Both the position numbers and the translations under genes were made by a program. The notes under the pieces are model-generated. The model was given only the letters and a program-made list of their open reading frames with translations, ran no database searches and was not told the DNA's origin. Below, one piece after another: positions 1-11,702 of a DNA stretch of 64,000 nucleotides. This DNA is from Pontederia crassipes (Eukaryota; Streptophyta; Magnoliopsida; Commelinales; Pontederiaceae): NCBI GenBank assembly GCA_030549335.1, contig CM060193.1, positions 58,495,146-58,559,145 on the forward strand, given 5' to 3'. Within the stretch, counting starts at the first letter, position 1, and every line of letters starts with the position of its first letter.

Positions 1-765
1 GGTTTGAATAGTCCTTTCCGATTGTCCATCCGTTTGAGGGTGAAAAGCAGAACAAAACTGCAGCTTTGTGCCCATGTGATGTGAAACGAGGATCTCGATC
101 AGAGGTAATACTAGTTGGAACTCCATGTAGTCGAACAATCTCCTGAATATAAATTTGTGCCAACTTGTTCAAAGAATAGTCCATCCTAATAGGTATAAAG
201 TGAGCCGATTTTGTTAATCAATCCACTACCACCCATATTGCATTGTGTCCTTTACTAGTCCTTGAATAAAATCCATGTTTACATCGTCCCATTTCCACTA
301 GGGAATAGGAAGTGGTTGTAAGGTACCTCCAGGTTTCTTATGCTCTGCTTTAATTTGTTGACATGTCAAACATTTTGATACAAATTCAGCAATATCCTTC
401 TTCATGTCACTCCACCAATAATGTTTCTTCAGGTTCTGATACATTTTAGTATTTCCTGGATGCACACTATAAGGTGTTCGATATGCCTCTTCTAAAATCA
501 CTCTTCGCAACTCAATATCGTTAGGAACACAAATCCTGCTTCCACACCTTAGTATCCCATCTTCATGCATCTGAAAGTCTGGATTTTGTTCTCCTTTTCT
601 TGTAATTTGCAATGCTAATAACTTAGGATCCTTTTGCTGAACTTCTTTGATCCTTTGTATCAATGTGGGTTCCACATTCATTGTAGCTAAAATTTCATTA
701 GGAGTTTTCTCTATAAATTTGAAACATGAATCCCTTAGTTCTTCCAAGAGTTTCCATTCGCTAAC
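1..765 (-). pseudogene. Gypsy integrase: H2C2 zinc finger and start of catalytic core
   Basis: The minus-strand frame from 765 to 298 encodes an H2C2 integrase zinc-binding domain: HPGNTKMY, then KHYWWSDMKKDI, then the CLTCQQIKAEHKKPGG region. After a stop near 297, the frame resumes with a DDE-core sequence recognisable as DxLTKSAHFIPI, then IVRLHGVPTSITSDRDPRF, ending at the window edge. These motifs are typical of plant Ty3/gypsy integrases. The first ~18 residues of the uninterrupted frame (819-766) come from the inserted LTR, not from integrase. Stops, including one in place of the usual Arg in VDRLTK, show it is non-functional. Confidence 0.9.
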
Positions 766-2176
766 TGATGCGTGAAAATTAAGCGCAAATATACTAGCAA
801 GTATACTAGACCGTATCAAGTAATAAGGAGTGAATAGAGTGTCGAACCCACGAGAACTAATCTAGATTCTTATCTTTCTAACTTAAGTTTATTAATTTAG
901 AAAGTAACAAGAATTTATTTGAGATAAAAGTAATCCGAATTGATTACAATCAGAGATAATGATGCCTTTAATTAATGTGAGAGACAGTTAGAACTGAGAA
1001 TTCGTATCCCTATCGTATTCTCTTAATTATCAATAATTAAATATAGACTTCTTGTAGAAAATAAACGGATAAAAGGTATAGGACTCAAAAGCTTGAGGAC
1101 CTAACTATCCTAATAAAGAATATAATCAAAGCACGTTAAAAACTCAATCCACTTTAATATATTCTAAACCAAGATGCATTAATATGAAAGGTTGCTTGAA
1201 GTAAATGACTCAAAAACTTGAAAACATGTCTATCTTAAATAGAAGTAAAATCAAAGACGTCGAAAACTCGATCAACTTTAATCTACTTTATCTAAGATGC
1301 TTTAAGTTGCAGACCTCCGTTTAATGCTATCATTATTAGCAATTAAAACTAATTTACTAACAAAAATATCAAATTAACATAACTCAGCCTGGGTCAGAAA
1401 GAACTCGGCCCAGGCTGTCTCAAAACTTTCTATTCGGCAGAAATAATGACAGAACTCGGCCCGGGTTGTATCCAACTCGGCCCGGGTTCTTCATAGTGAA
1501 GAATTCCGATAGATTTTTCTTGCAGAATTTATATGAAATTAATGTAAGAAACTAATAAACTCATATTAAGCATGAAATCCACATCATAATCATGTTCTCA
1601 GAAGTCTAAACAATAAAATATATTAAGTGAAAATTGAAGTTCAACATAATCTTCATCTAACAACTAAACTAATCCATAATCGAAAGAATTTAACATCAAA
1701 TTCGAGGGAGAAAATATAAAATAAAGATTATAAATTGTAAATCAAACTCCCAAGAAGTGGTGGACGTCTCTGGAACAAGCTTTGGCCGAAACTACGCTCC
1801 AAACGATCGCCCAAAATCACAAAATCTCTACTTCTTTTATTGAATTGCAGTGGCCCGCAGTAGAACTTCGTCTCTCGTTTCTGGTGCGGTTAGGGCTTCA
1901 AACTCCCAGATTTTATGCTCCTTGGCTTCGTGGTACATCCATATTTATAGGGGTGGCGGCCCGAGTTTCTTTTGAACTCAATCATATGTGCTCTTTGTGC
2001 TCCATTTTACGTGCTTTTTCGATCTGATCGTTTTGCACCTCTAAAATGATGATCCTGAAAATAAAATAGACCAAAAGTGGATAGCTTTGGACTCAAAATA
2101 AATGCATGAAATGGTAAAAACTACGAAAAATAATCTAAATGATCCATGGAAAACATGTATGAAAATGCATGCATCA
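766..2176. mobile_element. Solo-LTR-like insertion, TGATGC...GCATCA, 5-bp TSD
   Basis: This 1,411-bp insert interrupts the gypsy pol frame between RNase H and integrase. Its ends are TGATGC and GCATCA (perfect 6-bp inverted ends, TG...CA) and it is flanked on both sides by ctaac (761-765 and 2177-2181). That is the classic signature of an LTR-retrotransposon insertion. It has no coding capacity and no internal second copy of its ends, so it is best read as a solo LTR left by LTR-LTR recombination. The left end (770-860) contains the motif tagcaagtatactag ... gtgtcgaacccacgag. A similar motif occurs in inverted orientation at the right end of the 9940-11702 insert, so both belong to one family. 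Lineage is unknown. Confidence 0.85.
1384..1492. repeat. Short GC-rich motif array inside solo LTR
   Basis: Four spaced copies of aactcrgcccrggyt-like sequence occur between about 1380 and 1490 (actcagcctgggt, actcggcccaggct, actcggcccgggtt twice). They are the only GC-rich stretch in an otherwise AT-rich LTR. They could be promoter/enhancer repeats of the U3 region, but no function is shown. Confidence 0.6.
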
Positions 2177-2181
2177 CTAAC

Positions 2182-3600
2182 CATCATGTTAGCTAAAAAG
2201 GCTGACTTTCTACTCAATGCATCTACTACTGTATTCGCCTTGCCCGGATGATATTGAATAGAGCAGTCATAATCTTTTAGCAAATTCATCCATCTTCTCT
2301 GTCTCATATTTAATTCCTTCTGTGAAAACAAGTATTTCAAACTCTTCTGGTTGGTAAATATTTCAAATGTTGCTCCATACAAATAATGCCTCCAAATTTT
2401 CAGTGCAAAGATTATGGCAGCAAGCTCCAAATCATGTGTAGGATAATTTTACTCATAATCTTTTAGCTGTCTCGATGCATACGCGACCACCCTACCATTT
2501 TGCATTAAAACACAACTCAAGCCCTTCCGAGAGGCATCACTCTATATAACAAACTCATCGGTGCCAGATGGAATTGTTAAAACAGGAGCGTTTGTAAGTC
2601 TCTTCTTGAGTTCCTGAAAACTTCTCTCACATTCATCGGACCATATAAACTTGGTACTCTTACGTGTCAACTTTGTGAGAGGAGTGGCAATAGAAGAAAA
2701 TCCTTGAACAAATCTTCTATAATATCCCGCTAACCTCAAGAAACTTCTGACTTCAGTAAGAGTAGTTGGCCTCCCCCAATTAATTACAACTTCAATTTTC
2801 GATGGGTGAACTGATATGCCTTCTTTGGATACAACAAGGCCTAAGAACACCACCCTATCAAGCCAAAACTCACACTTGCTAAACTTGGCATATAACTTCT
2901 GTTCTCTAAGCATTTGTAGAATGGTCTTCAAGTGTTCTTCATGTTCTTCTTGACGCTTGGAATATATTAGAATATCATCAATGAAGACGATCACAAACTG
3001 GTCCAAAAATGGCTTGAATACTCGATTCATCATATCCATGAAAGCAGCCGGTGAATTAGTCAACCCAAATGGCATGACCAAGAACTCATAATGACCATAT
3101 CGTGTTCTAAATGCGGTTTTTGAAATATCAGCTTCCTTAATTTTAAGTTGATGGTATCCATATCTGATATCGATCTTGGAGAATACCGAGGCACCTTGTA
3201 GTTGATCAAACAAATCATCTATTCTTGGTATAGGATATTTATTTTTCACCATCACCTGATTCAACTGTCTATAATCAATACACAACATGAGAGACCCATC
3301 TTTCTTCTTAACAAATAACATCGGAGCTCCCCAAGGTGATATACTTGGCCGAATAAATCCCTTATCTAAAAATTCTTGAAGTTGTCATTTCAATTCTTTT
3401 AGTTTTGCAGGTGCCATACGATAAGGAGCTTTAGAAATGGGAGTCATTCCAGGGAGAAGATCGATAGAGAACTCTATCTCTCTATCAGGAGGGAAGCCTG
3501 GCAACTCCTCTGGGAACACATCTGAAAACTCCTTAACAATAGGCACATTCTTCAAACTTGTTCCTTTTTTTTGTTCTCGACCAAGAAGGCTAAGAATCCC
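2182..3600 (-). pseudogene. Gypsy reverse transcriptase and RNase H
   Basis: The minus-strand frame 3321-2542 encodes the RT core: [20 protein letters not shown], then [22 protein letters not shown], then the catalytic [14 protein letters not shown] (FIDD box), then [11 protein letters not shown]. The RNase H part (about 2560-2182) includes the [18 protein letters not shown] and [17 protein letters not shown] motifs. Stops occur upstream of RT (about 3388) and between RT and RNase H (2431-2541). The RNase H frame runs at 2176 into the solo-LTR insert, which supplies a false C-terminus down to 2041. This is part of the 1-7292 element. Confidence 0.92.
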
Positions 3601-5117
3601 TCAACCCTTCTTGAGTAACTTATTGGCACGTATATAGGATATTAGAGAACATCCATTCGATGCCCTCTCTCCAACAAAGTTGAATGATTGTTCATTAGGG
3701 GGTGAAAATGTAACTATTTTCCTTCGACAATCAAGACAAGCATGATAGGAGGACAACCAGTCCATACCCAAAATCACATCAAAGTCATGCATATACAAAA
3801 CAATTAGATCAGCAGTCAAAGACTTATCTTGAACTCTAACATCACATAATTTGTATACTAAATCTGAAGACAGAGTATTGCCATCGGGAGTTCTGATTGC
3901 TAAACAATATTCCAATGATTCCCTTCTTGTCTTTAAATGACATGCAAACTTTGGACTCACAAAGGAATGTGTAGAGCCAGAATCTATCAAAGTATGTGCC
4001 ATGGTGTCACAGATAGGAACATTACGTATGATCACAGCATTTGAAGCATCAACATCTCTTTGAGTCAAGGCATAAACTTGTTCTTGTGCCATTGGTTGTT
4101 TCCCTTTTCCTGTTGCTTTATTTGGTGGTTGTGGCTGTAGTTGTGGTTGGTACTTTTGTTGTTTTTGTTGCTGCTGCATTAGTGGACAATCTTTGATATA
4201 GTGGCCCATTTTTTCACACTTAAAACAACCTCATGTCATCCTATAACATGGGGCATTGTCATGGGAATTCCCACACAATTTGCATTGTTGGGAACATTGT
4301 GGTTGTGATTGTTGAGCTCTGCGGAAAGGCACATTGTTTCTTCTCTTCTTAAAGTCAAAATTTCTTGGGCTGAAGTATTGAAAATTAGGACCTCTTTCTT
4401 TCTTGTTTTCCACTTGATTTGCTTGGGACGTTTATAAATTCTTCTCTACCAATTGAGCCCTTTCATACACATCTTCATATACTCGCAACTTGAGTGCAGC
4501 AAGATTACTCTTAATAGCTGGCTTGAGTCCTCTCTCGAACTTCTTTGCCTTTTCTATTTCATCAGCCAGATGTGAAGCAAATCTTAATAGTTCAGCAAAC
4601 TTTGTCTCATATTGATCCACTGTCATATTTCCCTACTCCAACTGGAGAAATTCAATCATTTTCTTGTCCCGGCACAATCTGAAAAGTATTTTGCAAGAAA
4701 AACTTCAACAAATTTCTTCCACGTTAAGTTCGAGTTGTCAGCCAAAACTCTAGTCCTAGTTGCCTTCCACCAGTGCTCGGTATTACCTTCAAGCATAAAC
4801 TCAGCACATACTATCTTTTTTGGATCATCACAACCTAAGGCAGCAAATATCTTTTCCAGTTTGTTTATCCAAATCTCGGCCTCCGCTGGGTCATCAATAC
4901 CTTTGAAAGCAGGAGGACCAAGTTTCTTAAACTGCTCCACTGTACATTTACGACCACCTTCAACTTGTTCAGCCCTAGGTTCATTGTTTCTTATATTCTG
5001 TTCATTTTGCATCCTCATGATATTACTCATTTCTTGCAAGGCTTGCAAGACACCCTCCAACCGAGGATCTTGTTCCGTATTTTGATTTTGAGATGAGCTC
5101 TCCCCTCTTGTCGTCAT
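3601..5117 (-). pseudogene. Gypsy gag, CCHC knuckles and aspartic protease
   Basis: The likely gag start is the ATG at 5117 (MTTRGESSSQ...). The gag core (KLGPPAFKGIDDPAEAEIWI, then KKFVEVFLAKYF) matches the plant retrotransposon gag family. It is followed by two zinc-knuckle-like motifs (CKLCGNSHDNAPC and CFKCEKMGHYIKDC) and a Gln/Pro-rich linker. Then comes a retropepsin-like protease with the active-site motif LIDSGSTHSFVS near 3985 and VILGMDWLS. Nonsense codons at about 4629, 4430 and 4229 break gag into four pieces, so this gene is dead. Confidence 0.92.
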
Positions 5118-5287
5118 GATCCTAATTAAATCAAGCACAATATATATTTCAAATAAATAATATGAAAGGTCATTCCTTACATCTAAACAAACGCAAGACA
5201 ACATCCTAAAACTTAAACAAACTTAAAGCATGACCATGTCATCCTAAACAAGATCATGCAACTCTTAACAAAAGGGTAGGACATATT

Positions 5288-5299
5288 GCTCTGATACCA
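5288..5299 (-). other. Primer binding site, tRNA-iMet type
   Basis: The minus strand reads TGGTATCAGAGC, complementary to the 3' end of plant initiator-methionine tRNA. It lies 4 bases inside the LTR end (…GTGACA at 5304) and marks where minus-strand DNA synthesis would start. It also fixes the element's orientation as minus. Confidence 0.9.
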
Positions 5300-5303
5300 T
5301 AAC

Positions 5304-7292
5304 TGTCACGACCCCGATTTAAACAGTGGTTTAAATCAGAGCTCGCCACTGATTACAGATTATCAAATAATAATTTTTTTAAAAAAAATTGTGCATAACT
5401 TCTCTATATAATACAGGAGAGTGATAACATACATAATCAAACCACATAGTTTATATTGATCATTCAAAACATGTAACAACCCTAGAGTTTACATCACCAC
5501 ATAGTGATAAAAGATTTACATTTTACAAGATACAAAATTACTTTTCATACATAATACATATCAAACTCTCTCCATATACCAACAGAGGAATATGAGAGCT
5601 ACAAGTTTTCTATCTAACACGCGCGGTGGGGCACATGCCTTCTCAATACCTTAGCAGCAAAAAGGATCCACACCCTACTAAGGCTGTCTCTCGCGCTCTC
5701 AAAAGTTCTACTGATCTGAAAAAGTGTACAACAACACTATGAGCAAATAATAGCTCAGTAAGCTGATAACTCATAAGTTATGTGTTACCATCTAATAAAT
5801 TTGAGAAGACATAAACATACATGCATTAATCATAATATCAAAATCAATATCTGCATACATTTACTAAATAAATAAATATATATATATAACATCCCAATCA
5901 AAAGCATTGCACTTAATTTACATTCATTGTCACTTAAACATAACAAACATGTGTATGCAATGCAACACTCTCATATGTATGCACGGATCACCAACTGGCC
6001 AGTGGTCGGTAGGTGAACTCTAGAGGTGGCTCCCACCATGATCAACGATGTAACACTTAGCTCCATTCTACTTCATCCCTTTCGAAGAATAAATTATAAA
6101 ACGATAGGTGGAATCTAGAGATTCTAGAGGTGGCCCCCATCGCGACTACTCACGATGTGGCACTTAGCTCCAGCCTATTACATCCCATTATTGGGGAACA
6201 GAATGATAGATTGGACTCTAGAGGTGGCTCACATCGTGATCATCGATGTAGCACTTAGCTCCAACCATCACATACGCAAATGCAAATGGATGTCGATGCA
6301 TGATTCATCACATAACAAACATCTTATGAATATAAGAAGATGAATCATATTCAATACCATTTTAAAAGGAACAAGATTGCACTCATCGTAATCCATTCAA
6401 ATTATATCACATATACTTTTCAAATGTGCAATCATATAATCTTTGATATATGCTTTTCATAATCACATTTCTCGAAATCAAGTCATAGCATTCCAAAACA
6501 TATTTAATACACACAATAATCGATGTCACACCGAATTCAAAAGAGGTGAATACATAGAATAGGATAAATCAACTTACCTATAAGGGCTAACAAAATATTT
6601 TCCTTTCCCTTTCAGTACTTTACTCTTCTACTCCAAAATCTAAAACCCTAGTTGTCCCTTTTCTTTTTTTCTAATTTCCTTCAACCATGTAGCATCTTTT
6701 CTTCTACCTTTACAATTCGGCCAAGGGTGGTGAATAGGGCAGAAGAAGATAATAAAAGGTGAAATTATAAGTATTAAAAGGAAGGGAAACCGACTTCAGC
6801 TGGTGGAAACCATTTTTTCAAAAATACCCTTGTTATATGGCTTATTCACATGTAATGCCATTTAAATAAGTAAATGGCTTTTGCATTTTTCATTTAAATA
6901 AGGAATTACCCCCCATTTGGATTCAAATAAAATATTTAGAAAAATAAATAACCAATGAATCAAAATCTAATTTTTTTGTCCGAAGAACAAAAATCGCGAT
7001 TTTACAGATTTTTTGATTTTGTATCTACGTTTTACCTAACTCATACACCTCCTAAAAATTGTTAAAAATCACTTTTAGAATCCTTTCATATATAGGAACA
7101 ATTATCGGGACTTTAAGTTTCCAAATTTTCACTTTTCCGAAAATCACATTTTCATGCCTTAAACATATTTCCATCACTTTTCGGACTCCAATAATTATCA
7201 TTGAAGCTTATGTCTTAACATGAGCTTCATAACACATATCAATAACATAATATAACATTCTAATCATACATGTTTAAGTTATGGATATTACA
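5304..7292 (-). repeat. 5' LTR of the gypsy element
   Basis: This block of 1,989 bp starts on the minus strand with TGTAATATCC (7292) and ends with GGGGTCGTGACA (5304), giving TG...CA ends. The left boundary is set by the adjacent primer site. The right boundary is set by resumption of LINE coding sequence at 7293. No second LTR is in the window, so insertion age cannot be estimated here. It contains a tandem repeat at about 6010-6275. Confidence 0.85.
6012..6275. repeat. Three-copy ~90-110-bp tandem repeat within the LTR
   Basis: Units begin near 6014, 6130 and 6219. Each has ctctagaggtggc(t/c)c, then (a/g)tcg..ac.acgatgt.gcacttagctcca, followed by a variable stretch. The units differ at several positions and vary in length. 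Such repeats in U3 can act as enhancer elements, but nothing here proves it. Confidence 0.7.
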
Positions 7293-7700
7293 ATCTATGC
7301 TAGTACCCTTCCGACAACTAGAAATGAATTATGGCGTTCATTAGGAGAATGAAATTTGGATGGCATTCCCTGGCTAATAATGGGTGATATGAACTCTATC
7401 AACCTACTAAAGGAGAAGTGGGGTGGGCACCTTTTACTCTTAAGAAATCAATAAGAATCTTTAGAAACTTGTTACAGCAACAAGGTCTAATTGACATTCC
7501 TCTGACGGGCTCACAATACACTTGGTGCAATAACCGTGCTAACAATTTTAGAATATTATGTAGATTAGACCGTGCACTAATTAATCATCAGTGGCTTCTA
7601 TCCTACCAAATATTAAACTCACTGCCCTCACCAGAGGCACCTCTGATCACTCCACAATTATTTTGAACACTAATCATAAATCTCACGAATCAACATCTTT
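7293..7700 (+). pseudogene. LINE endonuclease (C-terminal part)
   Basis: The frame shows IYASTLPTTRNELW, then IPWLIMGDMNSI, then GLIDIPLTGSQYTWCNNR and CRLDRALINHQW. These are the GDFN-, TWCN- and LDRAL-type signatures of the apurinic-endonuclease-like domain of plant L1 elements. A frameshift and stop lie near 7345-7400, and the N-terminal half is missing because of the gypsy insertion. Confidence 0.85.
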
Positions 7701-8518
7701 CAAGTATGAGCACTTCTGATTTGATTATCAGCAACCTAGACAAATATTACATGACACTTGGCTTAAGAGGAATGTTCAAACTTCTATACTTAAATCATTA
7801 GAGCAAATTAAAAAAGAAATAATTAAATGGAACAGAACTGATTTGGGGAGGCTAAAAATTAGGGCCTCAATTGTGAAACAGGAAATTTCCAATATGGAAC
7901 AGAAGGATGAAAGCACGGCTTAACTGATCATGAGTTAAAAATTTTAAGATTCAAATATAACCAGCATGCAGCCTTTCTTAGACAGATTAATATAAAATGA
8001 TGGACAAAATCTAGAGTGAATTGGATTAAGGACGGGGATAAAAATATAAAATGCTTTCATCTAAGCACTATTGTTATACACAGAAGAAACAAAATAAATA
8101 TGATAAAAGATGAATAGGGTAACATTATCACTGATGAAAAAGGAATTAAAACGTGCTTTGTTAACCATTACTCTAATATGTGGGCTCCTGATTTAGAACC
8201 CCTACCTGACCATAGTAATTGGCCTGTACTACCTTCTCTGGATAGCTTATGGATTCCAAAGCTTGTTTCTCCGATTGCTCCTAAAGAAATTAATGACTCC
8301 TTCTGACATTTGGCACCAGGAAAGGCTCTTGGCCCATATGGGTTTACTGTTGAATTCTTTAGAAATTATTAGGACATTATTAGGAGGGATATTTGCCTTG
8401 AGATCCAATCTTTCTTCATTTATAATCAACTACCTACTGGCTCAGAATTTACCTCAATCACATTCATGCCCAAAAAACCTAATCCACTTTCTACAGACCT
8501 ATATCCTTATGTAACATT

Positions 8519-9939
8519 ATGTACAGGATAATTGCTAAGATTCTTGCTAACAGATTAAGACCTACCTTGAAAAATTTAATCGATATTAATCAATCAACCT
8601 TTGTTAAAGGGAGGTCTATCCAGGACAACCTTATGATGGCCCAGGAAATTGCCCACTCTATGGTCAGGAGTAGAACTAAATACTTATTACTTAAAGCAGA
8701 TATGGTGAAAGCTTTTGACAGGATATCTTAGAATGCAGTGTATAATGTCTTCAGCCTTATGAATTTTCCTCCCAAGTTCACTGCTTTGATCATGACTTGT
8801 ATTCAGTCCCCTATTTATACTTGCAATATCAATGGATCCTTTTTCTCAAAAATTTAGAGGTCATAGAGGGTTGAGACAGGGTGATCCTTTATCGCCTTAT
8901 CTATTTATATTGGTGTCCCAAATTTTCTCATCATTATTGAATACCATGTCAGAAGGGGCTTTATCAAACCTTTTAAAATTAGTACCCTGGCTATTAGTCA
9001 TTTATTATATGCAGATGATATGCTAATATTCATGGCTGCCACTACCCCCAATTGCTTAAAACTAAGAGAAATATTTAATCAATGTAAGATGTTAACCAAT
9101 CAGAATGTTAACCTGAACGAATTTGTCATTTATCTACCCCCAAAGTTCCAGCCTAAAAGAAAACAACTGATAAAAAATATCTTGAACATCAAAATTGATT
9201 CTTTTTCGTTCACTTATCTTGGGGTACCAATATCCTACAAGCATATCAACAGGACAACTATGCATTACCTGGAAGCCAAAACTCATAACAGATTAGCTGA
9301 CTGGAAAAAGAAAACACTCACTCAAACTGAAAAGATTACTCTGATCAAGTCTACCCTATCATCAATACCAAATTATACTCTCAACTCTCTACATGTCTCT
9401 TCTGGCCTAATTGACTCCCTCGAACGTATATTTAGAACCTTCTTGTGGTCATCATTTGGTGAGAAGCAGGGTCTGCATCTAGTCAATTGGGATATTGCCT
9501 TACTGCTTAAGCATGACGGTGGCCTAGGAATAAAATCTCTAAATCTCATGAAAACTGCTCTTCTGGCCAAGAAAATTCTACCCATACTAAACAACTCTCA
9601 GGACTTATTCACTTCTTTAGTTATTCATAAGTATGGATGTCCTCATCCATGGAGTCACAATCATAGGAACCATAACACAAATCAGACTTGGTGCTGGAGA
9701 CAACTTATGCAAACCTTGGATAATATTAAGCTTGGGCTCCGGAAGTATATTGGTAATGGTTTTACTACTCACGCTTACTGTGATCCATGGCTTTTCAACA
9801 TTCCAATTAATTATATGCCTACTTATGCCAATGTTCATTCACCTTTGAATACTTACATGATTGTTGATCTTATTCTGAATAATGCTTGGAATGCTGATAT
9901 TCTGTCAAATTGTTTTGCCCCTATTTGGTGGATAAAATT
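8519..9939 (+). pseudogene. LINE reverse transcriptase and start of zf-RVT
   Basis: RT motifs appear in order: MYRIIAKILANRLRPTL, INQSTFVKGRSIQDNLMMAQE, LLLKADMVKAFDRIS, then GLRQGDPLSPYLFIL, then the catalytic SHLLYADDMLIF (about 8996-9033, YADD intact). After these come YLGVPISYKHINRTTMHYLE and the zf-RVT-like region to 9939. Frame changes at about 8731, 8830 and 9020 and a TAG in the palm domain (8731) make it inactive. At 9940 the frame runs into the inserted LTR. Confidence 0.9.
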
Positions 9940-10189
9940 TGATGCATGCAAAATACAACATATTTTAGTTTATTATTTTAATTAATTTTTCTGTAATTTA
10001 TTCATGGCATGCATCATTTTTAGTCACTTTTAAGTCGTAATTCCGAATTTATCGATTTTGATTATTAATGTTTTGAATATTTTAACTAAGGAGGAATTTA
10101 CTTAATTCTTATAATTATTTTGCAGGTTTCGGCCGAGATGATCTCATGGTTGGATAAATTACATCTTACTTCGTTGGGGGTAAAAACGA

Positions 10190-10600
10190 ATGCAACTTGA
10201 TTTTTGGGCGTAATGATCAAAGGACTCTTCTTCGTTTTGGCCAAAAATAAGAAGATACTATCGTTTTGGGCGTAACGGAAAGAAGAACTCATCGTTTTGG
10301 TCAAAATAAGAAGATGTTACCGTTTTGGGCGTAATGCAAAAAAGTCTTTTATCGTTTTGACCGAGATATGAAGGGAGTAAAGATAAAAAGATTTTATCTT
10401 TTTGAGAGTAATGGCAAGGAAACCTATTGTTTTGGTCGAGATTCCAAAAAGGTGTAAAGATAAAAGAGTTTATTTTTGGGCGTAAAGATAAAAGATTCAA
10501 CGTTTTGGCCGAGATTTGAAGGGAGTAAAGATAAGAATGTTTATCTTTTTGGGCGTAATTGATAAAATAACTTATAGTTTTGGCCAAAATTCAGAGAGGA
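10190..10600. repeat. Interspersed motif array in the LTR (copy 1)
   Basis: About a dozen copies of a short motif recur every 25-60 bp: (a/t)tcgttttggccgaga or tttttgggcgtaa, joined by gaagggagtaaagataaaa-like spacers. The two motif types largely alternate. It is absent from the 766-2176 relative, so it expanded within this subfamily. It may be a transcriptional enhancer array. The same array lies at about 12963-13373 in copy 2. Confidence 0.75.
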
Positions 10601-11079
10601 AAGTTCATCGACTGTAATCAACTTAAGTTTTATCTTACAAATTTAAAGTCAACCGATGTTACGGCCGGGATCAAATTGAAGGTCGTCCGCACCTATAAGT
10701 ACGTGAAGAATTCATCATTCCAATTCGTGCTCTGAAGTTCAGGTTTTCTTCCACAATGGGTCGAGAGTCTGCAGGCTTCGACCGAAAGGAAAGAGTGCAA
10801 CGACTGAAAGTCCGAGAGGCTGCCCGACTGTCTGTTCAGATTCGAGGATCCTAATTTTTACTTTGGGTGTAATTCTTCCAATTTCTATAATTTATATTTT
10901 ATTATCTCTCCAAAATTTCTAGGATGAACTCCATGTTTTTAGGATTATTATTTTAGGAAATTATTAATTGAAGGGAAATATTTGGACCCTATTTTATTTG
11001 TTTTAATCTTTTCTGATCAATTATTAATTATGCTTAATGCTTTTATGTTAGTTAATTGAATTTCTGAATTAGGCTATAC

Positions 11080-11370
11080 CAGTTTGTGGAGTGTTTAATT
11101 TCAGAATTCATTATACTAATTATAATTGATTTTATTTGAAATTAATAATTGACATAAATTTGATAACTAATGTGTGGAGAATCAAATTTGTGTGGTCTAT
11201 CAATTTATACCAGTTTGTGGAGTGATTAATAGTCTAGGGAATTCAATTTAATGCATCTTAATTTTAATATGATTTTGAGGGTACCAGTCGTGGAGACTTC
11301 AATTCTTATTAAATTAAGATAGATCTATATAATTAGGTTGAGGGATGCCAGCCGTGGAGACCACAAGCTA
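11080..11370. repeat. Four spaced 'ccag-t-gtggag' motifs in the LTR
   Basis: taccagtttgtggagtg occurs at about 11078 and 11208, taccagtcgtggagac at about 11282 and tgccagccgtggagac at about 11347. The spacing is irregular (65-130 bp). The duplicated block carries the same set near 13851-14135. Confidence 0.6.
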
Positions 11371-11702
11371 ATCATGTTAGATTACTTTATGGAGACTCTA
11401 ATCCATCTTTAAAGATTAAATTTATCTTTTATGGTTCAAATATTTATCCTGATCTATTTTCATCCTAAGGCCTAACTTCAACACCACTACATTATCTTAC
11501 CTTGTTTTCTTTATTTTAATTTACTTTTACAAAACCTATTTCCAAAAATCCATATTTTTCCTCTCTTATTAATTTATAAATTCGGATATTGAGTTAATAA
11601 TATTCCTCGTGGGTTCGACACTCTTACTCTTTTTAACTATATTACTTGAGCGACTAGTGCACTTGCTAGCGATTTTATTTTGCTACATCATTTTACGCAT
11701 CA

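Larger units (their letters stand above)
1..7292 (-). mobile_element. Ty3/gypsy LTR retrotransposon, decayed, 5' LTR plus gag-pol; 3' end beyond window
   Basis: Read on the minus strand, the order is LTR (7292-5304), tRNA-iMet primer site, gag, CCHC zinc knuckles, protease, reverse transcriptase, RNase H, integrase zinc finger and integrase core. PR-RT-RH-IN order is the Ty3/gypsy order. The remaining integrase and the 3' LTR lie left of base 1. A 1.4-kb solo-LTR-like insert (766-2176) splits RNase H from integrase. Stop codons occur in gag, before RT, in RNase H and in integrase, so the copy is dead. The long LTR and gag style recall the Tekay/Del chromoviruses, but that is only an inference because the chromodomain region is outside the window. 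The right LTR edge abuts LINE coding sequence exactly, so it inserted into the LINE. Confidence 0.93.
9940..11702. mobile_element. Solo-LTR-like insertion in LINE, copy 1
   Basis: A 1,763-bp insert with ends TGATGC...GCATCA and 5-bp target duplication aaatt (9935-9939 and 11703-11707). Removing it restores the zf-RVT coding region of the LINE. Its right end, read in reverse, carries the same gctagcaagtgcactag ... gtgtcgaacccacgag motif as the left end of the 766-2176 insert. The two are therefore the same family in opposite orientation, with diverged and longer middle sequence here. It has no ORF of note. Confidence 0.87.

Noticed and set aside
1782..2027. 81-codon plus-strand frame
   Set aside because: Lies within the non-coding solo-LTR insert. 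No similarity recognised.
10190..10600. CRISPR-like spaced repeats
   Set aside because: Plant nuclear DNA, imperfect repeats with irregular spacing inside an LTR. Not a CRISPR array.
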